In this document: positions 51,713 through 58,908 of the stretch, in pieces
Position numbering within the stretch: the stretch's first letter is position 1
Layout of the letters: the number at the start of each line of letters is the position of its first letter
Assembly: GCF_000236805.1 (NCBI RefSeq)
Contig: NZ_AGFX01000011.1
Coordinates: 372,001 to 436,000, forward strand
Direction: 5' to 3'
Length of the DNA: 64,000 bases
Origin: Paenibacillus peoriae KCTC 3763
Lineage (GTDB): Bacteria > Bacillota > Bacilli > Paenibacillales > Paenibacillaceae
Made by a program: the position numbers and the translations under genes
Notes under the pieces: generated by a model
What the model saw: the letters and a program-made list of their open reading frames with translations, nothing else
Database searches by the model: none
Told to the model about the DNA's origin: nothing

Positions 51713-52963
51713 TTAATGGATATCAACCTTTAATTCCCCGATACGGCGGGCGGCTTCATCAGTAACTGGAGCAGGAGGGCACATCCAGCTGTTGCGCCAT
51801 TTCAGCTGCATTACGATGACGAGAGTCAGGGCGCAGAAGGTGATCAGGCTCAGACAGATGAAGCCCGGCATATAGGAACCCGTTAATTTGTACAGATTAC
51901 CTAGAATAAGCGGCAGAAAATATCCGCCTATGCCACCCGCAGCGCCAATAATGCCGGTCATGAGACCCATTTCGTTTCCGAATCGCTGCGGTACGAGCTG
52001 GAATACCGAGCCGTTGCCAGCGCCAAGGCACATCATGCCTACAAAAAGCAGCACTACAACCAGAGCAAGCGGCGGTAGAAATGCAATGCCCGCAAGCATG
52101 ATCCCGGCTCCAGCATACAAATACATTAGCATGCGTGAACCCCCGATCCGGTCAGACAAAAAGCCGCCCACAGGACGAAAGAAGCTTCCGGCAATCACAC
52201 AAACGGTTGCAAAATCGGCAGCATGTACAGCAGAGAGCCCATATTGGGTATTAAAGAAAATGGTCAAATAATTAGAAAGCCCCACAAATCCACCGAACGT
52301 CACACAGTAAAAAGCGCAGAATACCCATGCATCTCCCTGTTTAAGCACTGAAGCGTATTGAGACAGACGTTTGGGTGCCGGTCGGTGAGGGCTGTTGCGG
52401 GCAAAAATACTGAATAAAATGAAGACGATGAAGATTGGAATGATGGCCAATCCGAAAACGACCTCCCAACTGCCAAAATACTGTGCGAGTCGGTTGGCAA
52501 ACAAGGTCGCGAGAACGGTACCGCTATTGCCAGCACCGGCAATTCCCATAGCCAGGCCTTGATGCTCTTTCGGATACCATTGACTGGCTAATGGTAGCGC
52601 AGCTGCAAATGAGGCTCCGGCTACACCCAGCAGCAGGGCGACCATGTACAGCTGATCTAGCGAATCAACCCACAACCAGCCGAGCAGGAGAGGAATGAAT
52701 GTCACAAGCATACCGATCTGCCCGGTTCGCTTTGGACCGATATAATCTGACATGAAGCCAAGCACGAGCCGCAGCAGGGAACCGCCTAGTACCGGAAGAG
52801 CGACAAGGTTGGCTTTTTGTAAAGGGTCCATGGGGTAGTCATTAGCAATGACGACGGACAGGGGCCCGATCATCCCCCATATCATAAAGCTGATATCAAA
52901 ATACAGGAAGGCGCCCAATAGCGTGGGCTTGTGTCCGCTTTGCCAGAAACTTTTTGTGTTCAT
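51713..52963 (-). CDS. nasA: Nitrate/nitrite MFS transporter (NarK/NasA-type)
   Basis: 416 residues, twelve membrane helices. Nitrate-porter signatures: FDISFMIWGMIGPLSV near the start, GVAGASFAAALPLASQWYP, then GIAGAGNSGTVLATLFANR and, in the second half, GMMCLGAGNGSVFQLVPQRF with GLMTGIIGAAGGIGGYFLP. It brings nitrate in and/or nitrite out for the assimilation genes transcribed divergently. AGGAGAGATGGAG precedes ATG 52963. Its leader carries an ANTAR-type dual-hexaloop terminator. Confidence 0.92.
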   Translation of the reverse strand: MNTKSFWQSGHKPTLLGAFLYFDISFMIWGMIGPLSVVIANDYPMDPLQKANLVALPVLGGSLLRLVLGFMSDYIGPKRTGQIGMLVTFIPLLLGWLWVDSLDQLYMVALLLGVAGASFAAALPLASQWYPKEHQGLAMGIAGAGNSGTVLATLFANRLAQYFGSWEVVFGLAIIPIFIVFILFSIFARNSPHRPAPKRLSQYASVLKQGDAWVFCAFYCVTFGGFVGLSNYLTIFFNTQYGLSAVHAADFATVCVIAGSFFRPVGGFLSDRIGGSRMLMYLYAGAGIMLAGIAFLPPLALVVVLLFVGMMCLGAGNGSVFQLVPQRFGNEMGLMTGIIGAAGGIGGYFLPLILGNLYKLTGSYMPGFICLSLITFCALTLVIVMQLKWRNSWMCPPAPVTDEAARRIGELKVDIH

Positions 52964-53023
52964 TCTCCATCTCTCCTGTTCCTATTTTGTTCTTGGTCGA
53001 TAAAATGCAATGTTGAACATGAA

Positions 53024-53070
53024 AAGCCGCAAATCTCCCCTGTATGGTGCCTGGGGATGATTTGCGGCTT
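53024..53070 (-). terminator. Leader terminator of the nitrate transporter gene
   Basis: AAGCCGCAAATC/GATTTGCGGCTT perfect 12-bp stem with inner TCCCC/GGGGA; on the minus strand TTTTC follows. It overlaps hexaloop hairpin P2, so only one of the two can form. Confidence 0.85.
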
Positions 53071-53103
53071 CATTGCCGTAGTTGACACACCTCATTGTGC
53101 GTC
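53063..53103 (-). promoter_or_regulatory. Dual hexaloop ANTAR-type RNA element, transporter leader
   Basis: Minus strand: P1 GACGCAC-AATGAG-GTGTGTC (53103-53084) and P2 TGCGGC/GCCGTA-type stem with loop AATGAA (53080-53063). Both six-base loops have A at position 1 and G at position 4, the ANTAR recognition rule. P2 shares bases with the terminator. Confidence 0.75.
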
Positions 53104-53140
53104 AATCAGGTATGATCACGTTCGAGTGATTTTAATCCAG

Positions 53141-53169
53141 ATTATAAAAAATGGTTCGATTAATGTCAA
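53141..53169 (-). promoter_or_regulatory. Sigma-A promoter of the nitrate transporter gene
   Basis: Minus strand TTGACA (53169-53164), 17 bases, TATAAT (53146-53141): a perfect consensus. The transcript would start near 53133, directly ahead of P1. Confidence 0.85.
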
Positions 53170-53236
53170 TATACATAACATAAAAAGCGAAAATAAATAA
53201 AGTAAAGACAAATATACAGGGTATATGTATTGAATA

Positions 53237-53265
53237 TTGACATAATGCTCACAATTCATTAATCT
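53237..53265 (+). promoter_or_regulatory. Sigma-A promoter of nasBC
   Basis: TTGACA, 17 bases, TAATCT. Start expected near 53272, a few bases before hairpin P1. Confidence 0.75.
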
Positions 53266-53276
53266 TAGGTACATAT

Positions 53277-53343
53277 CGGCACAACGGTGTGTCGGCATTT
53301 GCGGCAACGGCGCCCTTTTCCTTTGAATGGAGAAGGGCTTTTT
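53277..53343 (+). promoter_or_regulatory. ANTAR-type leader of nasBC with terminator
   Basis: P1 CGGCAC-AACGGT-GTGTCG (53277-53294), P2 GGC-AACGGC-GCC (53303-53314, a short stem), then terminator GCCCTTTTCC (53312-53321)/GGAGAAGGGC (53329-53338) with TTTTT. Loops fit A1/G4. P2 and the terminator share bases 53312-53314. Confidence 0.75.
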
Positions 53344-53380
53344 CTGTCTTATTTTATGTGGAGAATGGGGCTGGTTCGTT

Positions 53381-55582
53381 ATGATGAAAAAACTGGTCAT
53401 CGTCGGCAACGGTATGGCAGGTATCAAATGTGTTGAGGAAATACTCGATCTGGAGCCGGATCAGTTTCAAATCACAATATTTGGTGCAGAACCCCGTCCT
53501 GGGTACAACCGAATACTCCTGTCCAAAATGCTGCAGGATGAAAGTTCATTCGAACATATCGTTACTCATAACTGGGCGTGGTATGAAGAGAATGGAGTAA
53601 GGCTGTACGCCGGCGAACGTGTCTGTGACATTGATATTGCAGCCCGTACGGTGGAAACGGAATCGGGCATTAAAGAACCCTATGACATGCTCATACTGGC
53701 AACTGGCTCGTTGCCCTTCATACCTTCCATTCCCGGAGCCCGGAAACAGGGAGTCATCGCTTTTCGAGATGTGAGTGATTGTGAAACCATGGCCGAATAT
53801 GCCAAAACGTACGAGAAGGCCGCGGTCATTGGAGGGGGACTGTTGGGTCTTGAGGCCGCGCAAGGTTTGCTGAATCTTGGAATGGAAGTCGAGGTTGTCC
53901 ATAATGCACAGTATCTTATGAATCGTCAGCTTGACCGGGCAGCGGCTGATCTTCTGCAAAGAGAACTGGAGCAACAGGGGATGCGGTTTCATTTGGCCAA
54001 GAAAACGGTCAACATTATGGGGCGGAACAGGGCGCAGGGACTGATGTTTTCGGACGGGAACAGGCTGAAGACGGATTTGGTTGTGTTGGCGGTTGGTATC
54101 CGGCCGAATACCGAATTAGTACAGGGGAGCGGTCTGAAAGTCAACCATGCTATTGTCGTGGATGATTATATGCGTACAAGTATTCCCGGTATATACGCAG
54201 TTGGTGAATGCGCTGAGCACCGTGGGATTTCATATGGGCTGGTGGCGCCATTGTATGAGCAGTGTAAAGTATTGGCAAAAGTCATTTGTGGCCGTGATAC
54301 GGCCCCCTATGAGGGGTCAGTTCCGTATGCGCAGCTCAAGGTTGCGGGGATTCAGGTGTTTTCCGCAGGAGACATACGTGAAGAGGGAAACGAGACGGCA
54401 ATGATGGAATATGACGGTATACGGGGAAGTTACAAAAAAGTGATGATGCGTAATAGCATGGTCACTGGCGCAATTTTGTTTGGAGATACGGCGGAAAGTA
54501 CCTCGCTGCTCGGAATGGTACGACGAGGTGCGCCTGTTGCAGAGCTTGCTACACAAGATAAAGGTAAAGGAGTAAGCAGAGCGGAGGAAGAGGCTGCCAA
54601 GCTACCGGATGAGGAGACGGTATGCGCGTGCAACGGCGTGAGCAAGGGGACTATTTTACGAGCGATCACTATAGATAAGCTAAAAACCGTGGAAGAGGTG
54701 AAGAGTCGGACCAAGGCATCCGCTTCCTGTGGGGGGTGTCGGCCGCTGGTGGCGGCACTGCTCAAAATTGGCCCTTCCCTATCGGCAATTTCAGGAGCTG
54801 TAGCTGCTCCGGCTGTCCAGGAAGCTGTTCCTGTGTGCGGATGTACGCACTACGAACATGATTCGCTCAAGACAGCCATGATGACCGCACAATGTCGGAC
54901 TCCAGTGGAAGTCGTGTCCCGTCTCGGTTGGACGAGACAACAGGGGTGTGAATTATGCCGTCCGGCTGTACTTTATTACCTGGAATCCCTTGGGTTGCGG
55001 GACAGGTCTGCATCAGACCAATGGGTTGGAGATGTTGCGGTCCAGGCTGCCGTACAGCACAGCGGAGAATCAGCGTCTACGAGTCTGCGTTTTGTGGGTT
55101 TTATGGATCTGAATGGCGAGAGTCAGTTGTTTTCCGATCCCATTCAGATAGGCGGTGAGGCTTTTGCAGAAGTAGCCTGGCTGAAAGAACGACTGACGGC
55201 TGTCTGGGGGAGACGCGCATTGCCGGCGCCGATTGCAGTTGCAGTTTGCCCAGGCCCGGAATATCCCGGAGGTGTGCTTGTCCACGACATTGGACTATCC
55301 CGATCGCCGGCAGGGTGGGAGGTCTATGCTGGTGGTCATGCGGAGCATCCGGTTCGCCAGGGACGGCTGGTTGGTGTGGAGGAGAACATGGAAGAAGCGG
55401 TCTTGATGGCTGCGGCTTGCTTGCAAATGTATCGATATAACGCACGGTATGGGGAGAAAATGTGGGAATGGATTGAAAGGACTGACATTTTGGTACTGCG
55501 GGAGAGCGTGCTCGACGCAATTCTCCGAAGTGAATTGGCGGGCAGTTTGTGCGTCGCTAAAGCTGAGAGGGTAACTGGTTAA
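53381..55582 (+). CDS. nasB: Assimilatory nitrate reductase electron-transfer subunit
   Basis: 733 residues. FAD/NAD(P)H-dependent reductase: KKLVIVGNGMAGIKCVEEIL (FAD site), KAAVIGGGLLGLEAAQGL near 145 (NAD site) and GIYAVGECAEH. Two BFD-like [2Fe-2S] domains follow: VCACNG near 413 with SCGGCRP near 449, and VCGCTH near 484 with GCELCRP near 522. It passes electrons to NasC. The last ~120 residues resemble the siroheme/4Fe-4S tail of NasD, but the GCPRNC cluster motif is lost. The ATG pair at 53381/53384 has only a weak ribosome site. Confidence 0.9.
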   Translation: MMKKLVIVGNGMAGIKCVEEILDLEPDQFQITIFGAEPRPGYNRILLSKMLQDESSFEHIVTHNWAWYEENGVRLYAGERVCDIDIAARTVETESGIKEPYDMLILATGSLPFIPSIPGARKQGVIAFRDVSDCETMAEYAKTYEKAAVIGGGLLGLEAAQGLLNLGMEVEVVHNAQYLMNRQLDRAAADLLQRELEQQGMRFHLAKKTVNIMGRNRAQGLMFSDGNRLKTDLVVLAVGIRPNTELVQGSGLKVNHAIVVDDYMRTSIPGIYAVGECAEHRGISYGLVAPLYEQCKVLAKVICGRDTAPYEGSVPYAQLKVAGIQVFSAGDIREEGNETAMMEYDGIRGSYKKVMMRNSMVTGAILFGDTAESTSLLGMVRRGAPVAELATQDKGKGVSRAEEEAAKLPDEETVCACNGVSKGTILRAITIDKLKTVEEVKSRTKASASCGGCRPLVAALLKIGPSLSAISGAVAAPAVQEAVPVCGCTHYEHDSLKTAMMTAQCRTPVEVVSRLGWTRQQGCELCRPAVLYYLESLGLRDRSASDQWVGDVAVQAAVQHSGESASTSLRFVGFMDLNGESQLFSDPIQIGGEAFAEVAWLKERLTAVWGRRALPAPIAVAVCPGPEYPGGVLVHDIGLSRSPAGWEVYAGGHAEHPVRQGRLVGVEENMEEAVLMAAACLQMYRYNARYGEKMWEWIERTDILVLRESVLDAILRSELAGSLCVAKAERVTG

Positions 55583-55654
55583 GCAGGAATGGTGGCGATC
55601 CATTTGTACGTGTGCAGACAATAAAGTTGTGAAGAATGGAGAGGGGGAGACTTT

Positions 55655-57829
55655 ATGTGTCAGTCAGGAGAAAGCAAATTGGAAGCGGCGTTACACGTAC
55701 CGGCAGTGATGGATACCCAGTGCCCGTTTTGTAGCGTGCAATGCAAGATGACCGTTAGCACAGATATAGAGTCACTTGCAGGTATCACCCGTACAGTGTA
55801 CAGGGCGGAAGGAAAGCCTAACGCAGCCTCGCAGGGCAGAATGTGCGTCAAGGGAATGAATGCATATCAGCATACAATCCATGCAGAAAGGCTGCTGCGG
55901 CCCCTTATGCGTAAAGCAGGCAAGCTTATGCCGGTTACATGGGAGGAGGCGCTGGATGCTATCGCCACAAGTCTCGCTTCAACGCTGTCCACACAGGGTC
56001 CAGATACAATCGGCATATACGGGGGTGGTTCGCTATCCAATGAAACGGCTTATTTACTTGGTAAATTTGCCAGAGTGGCTGTAGGTACGCGCTATATCGA
56101 TTACAACGGACGCTTCTGTATGTCGGCCGCTGCATCTGCTGGCAGCAAGGTGTTTGGTATTGACCGTGGACTGACCTGCAGGTTGGCAGATATTCCGTTA
56201 GCACAGTGTATTGTGCTCGCAGGTGCAAATATTGCTGAATGCCAGCCGACACTCATGCCTTATTTTCACCAGGCTAAGGAGAACGGAGCGTATATCATCG
56301 TCATTGATCCTCGCGCTACTCCAACGGCGGCAAATGCCGACCTGCATGTACAAATCAGACCGGGTACAGATGCGACGCTGGCCAACGCCATGCTAAAGGT
56401 CATCGTGGACGAGGGATTAGTAAATGAAGAGTTTGTCCGAAAGCGGACCCGTGGGTATGAGCAACTGCTGACTCATTTGAACGGTGTAGATCTGGACGAA
56501 TCAGCTGCGCTGTGCGGAATTGAGCCGGAGGTGATCCGACAGGCCGCGCGCACTTTTGGTGGTGTAAAGACAGGGATTATTTTTACTGCCAGAGGGGTCG
56601 AGCAGCATACAGATGGACATATGGCAGTACGTGCTTTTCTTAATCTGGTGCTGGCCACCGGCAAGATTGGCAGAGAAGGCTGTGGTTATGGGGCCATCAC
56701 AGGTCAGGGTAACGGACAAGGGGGACGGGAGCATGGCCAGAAGGCGGATCAGCTCCCAGGCTACAGATCGATTGAGAACGAAGTGGATCGGGCCTACGTG
56801 GCGTCTGTGTGGGGAGTTGAGCCGGACAGTTTGCCGGGAAAAGGAGTATCGGCCTATGAAATGATGGAGCTTGTTCATCAGAGAGAAATCGAGACGCTGT
56901 TCGTAATGGGCTCTAATCCTGTTGTATCCAGTCCGAATGCCCGACTGGTGGAGGAAGGGTTGAAAAAACTCAAGCTGTTGGTGGTGGCGGATATGTTCCT
57001 TACTGAAACGGCGCGGATGGCTGACATTGTTTTGCCTGTAACCTCTTATCTGGAGAATACCGGGACGATGACCAATCTGGAGGGGCGCGTTCTGTTGCGG
57101 GAAGCGGCGCGGCCTGCTCCGGGCGAGGCTAGAGATGACTGGCGTATTTTATGTCAAATAGCTGCGAGGCTGGATAGGGGAAGCTACTTCTTGTATAAGG
57201 ATGCTGAGCATATTTTTGAAGAACTGCGACTTGCCAGTCGAGGCGGCTCTGCTGATTATTACGGAATCACATATGACAGGCTGCGTCGTGAGGAAGGTGT
57301 ATATTGGCCATGCCCGTCACCGGACGAAGCGGGTGTGGATATGATGTTTCGGGAGAGCTTTGCCCTCTCTGATCAAAAGGCCGTTTTTACGGTGGTTGAA
57401 AGTTGTGGAGCTGGAGAGCAGACGTCTGAGGAATACCCGCTTATTCTGACAAACGGCCGCGTGCTGGCACACTATTTGACAGGTGTACAAACGCGCAGAA
57501 GTCCGTCGCTAACCGCGCGTGAGATTGAAAACTTTGTGGAAATTCATCCACGTACAGCGCAGCGCTGGCATATCAGGGACGGGGAATGGGTAGAAATCAC
57601 GTCACAGCGAGGAAGCTTCACCGTGCGCAGCCGGATCAAACCGAATATCCGTGAAGATACGCTCTTCGTACCTATGCATTGGGGTGGTGTGCAAAATGTA
57701 AATCAGGCGACCCGGGCAGAACTTGATCCGTTCTGCCGAATGCCGGGCTTCAAAACAGCTGCTGTACACATCCGTCCCCTCCACCTGCCTGTAGTCGCGA
57801 TCAGTGCAGATCGTGGTGAATGGCTTTAA
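55655..57829 (+). CDS. nasC: Assimilatory nitrate reductase catalytic subunit
   Basis: 724 residues. Molybdopterin enzyme reducing nitrate to nitrite in the cytoplasm. N-terminal [4Fe-4S] ligands CPFCSVQCKM and RMCVKGMN; molybdopterin-guanine-dinucleotide regions include YIDYNGRFCMSAA, VMGSNPVVSSPNA and the C-terminal EYPLILTNGRVLAHYLTG with VFVPMHWGG-like VPMHWGGVQNVN. It lacks the extra C-terminal BFD domain of some proteobacterial NasA proteins. GAGAGGGGGAGA precedes ATG 55655. Co-transcribed with nasB. Confidence 0.94.
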   Translation: MCQSGESKLEAALHVPAVMDTQCPFCSVQCKMTVSTDIESLAGITRTVYRAEGKPNAASQGRMCVKGMNAYQHTIHAERLLRPLMRKAGKLMPVTWEEALDAIATSLASTLSTQGPDTIGIYGGGSLSNETAYLLGKFARVAVGTRYIDYNGRFCMSAAASAGSKVFGIDRGLTCRLADIPLAQCIVLAGANIAECQPTLMPYFHQAKENGAYIIVIDPRATPTAANADLHVQIRPGTDATLANAMLKVIVDEGLVNEEFVRKRTRGYEQLLTHLNGVDLDESAALCGIEPEVIRQAARTFGGVKTGIIFTARGVEQHTDGHMAVRAFLNLVLATGKIGREGCGYGAITGQGNGQGGREHGQKADQLPGYRSIENEVDRAYVASVWGVEPDSLPGKGVSAYEMMELVHQREIETLFVMGSNPVVSSPNARLVEEGLKKLKLLVVADMFLTETARMADIVLPVTSYLENTGTMTNLEGRVLLREAARPAPGEARDDWRILCQIAARLDRGSYFLYKDAEHIFEELRLASRGGSADYYGITYDRLRREEGVYWPCPSPDEAGVDMMFRESFALSDQKAVFTVVESCGAGEQTSEEYPLILTNGRVLAHYLTGVQTRRSPSLTAREIENFVEIHPRTAQRWHIRDGEWVEITSQRGSFTVRSRIKPNIREDTLFVPMHWGGVQNVNQATRAELDPFCRMPGFKTAAVHIRPLHLPVVAISADRGEWL

Positions 57830-57853
57830 TTCTACTGCATTTCCCTTTCAAGT

Positions 57854-58456
57854 CTATGCCTTTAACATTTGCTGTGCTTTGACGATGGAGATGGCCACAT
57901 CAACGATCCGTTTGCGCTCATTCATTGCTTTTTTTCGCAGCAGATCGTATGCTTCCGCTTCTGGAATGCCGTTTACTTCACCAAGTATTCCTTTGGCCAT
58001 GTCAATCCATTTGCGCTCTTCCAGCCTGGCGGTCAGTTGTTTGCGTTCACTGAGCCAGTGCTGGCGTTCAAAAAAGCGTTTGGCGCTAAAGTGAAGAGCC
58101 CAATTCAGCTCATGTGCTGCCATGGAAGGGATTAAAATGCCGTCGACGGGAACATTGGCTTCACAGAATTCCGTCGATGACAGAGCAGATTCCGCGTTGC
58201 ACCACCAGAGCAGTGGGATTGCTTTGGCTTGCTCCAGCCTGGCGGACCATGTGCTGATGGTGCTGACAGGGATATTCAGCACCGCCGCATCTGCACTATG
58301 AATTAGCTGCTTGATTTCAGATTCATCACGGCAGGGTAGTGTCAAATATCCGTTGGACTCCAAAAGCTGCTCAGGTCCTGCCTGCCGTAAGGAAACGGCG
58401 TGAGCCTCTTCAGATACATGCTCTGAATGTGGGTGAATTACCAACAAGGAACGCAT
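57854..58456 (-). CDS. nasT: ANTAR-domain antiterminator (NasT-like) with degenerate receiver
   Basis: 200 residues. The N-terminal ~130 residues follow a receiver fold, but the acidic pair is absent (LLVIHPHSE), the phospho-acceptor position reads Asn (VLNIPVS) and the Lys is missing (GILIPSM), so phosphorylation is unlikely. The C-terminal ANTAR domain (MAKGILGEVNGIPEAEAYDL, then KKAMNERKRIVDVA) binds hexaloop RNA pairs. ATG at 58456 follows AAAGGAGGAG. Lying between nasC and nasD, it should antiterminate the three nas leaders. NasT is a functional name by analogy. Confidence 0.85.
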   Translation of the reverse strand: MRSLLVIHPHSEHVSEEAHAVSLRQAGPEQLLESNGYLTLPCRDESEIKQLIHSADAAVLNIPVSTISTWSARLEQAKAIPLLWWCNAESALSSTEFCEANVPVDGILIPSMAAHELNWALHFSAKRFFERQHWLSERKQLTARLEERKWIDMAKGILGEVNGIPEAEAYDLLRKKAMNERKRIVDVAISIVKAQQMLKA

Positions 58457-58719
58457 GCGGGCTCCTCCTTTCTGCGACATGAAGGATAGTTAGCAATAGG
58501 GATGCTGAGATGTATTTATTGATAACAAACCTGACATGTATTTTCGGTTTAACTACGTATTTTTTGAACATTTTGAAATAAAAAAGGACTTTCAATCCAT
58601 TTTGGCGTGTTTTCATCTGAAAATCAATCGAAATTTTATGAAAAGGTGATATTTTATACGTCATAAATATGTTACATGATGGTAAAATACGTTTTTTTCG
58701 AGATAATGCGTAAGGAATA

Positions 58720-58748
58720 TTGACATCAAACTTGAAACATTATATATT
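58720..58748 (+). promoter_or_regulatory. Sigma-A promoter of nasDE
   Basis: TTGACA, 17 bases, TATATT; start expected near 58755. Confidence 0.75.
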
Positions 58749-58779
58749 GGCTACAGTACTTTTAATTCCATACTCAGAT

Positions 58780-58880
58780 GGATACAACGGCGTATTCAAT
58801 GAAACGGCAATGGAGCCTGTTTTCGCAAAATGGAGGGATGTTTTGAATCCCCCTATGTGAAGCAGGCTTTTTATGTTTTG
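58780..58880 (+). promoter_or_regulatory. ANTAR-type leader of nasDE with terminator
   Basis: P1 GGATAC-AACGGC-GTATTC (58780-58797). P2 AAACGGC-AATGGA-GCC with one bulged T and GTTT (58802-58822). Terminator AGCCTGTTTTCG (58814-58825) with TGAAGCAGGCT (58858-58868), inner GGGAT/ATCCC, then TTTTTATGTTTT. Both loops fit A1/G4, and P2 and the terminator are mutually exclusive. Confidence 0.75.
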
Positions 58881-58908
58881 AGAATATGAATAGAAGGGGA
58901 GAGGTCTG

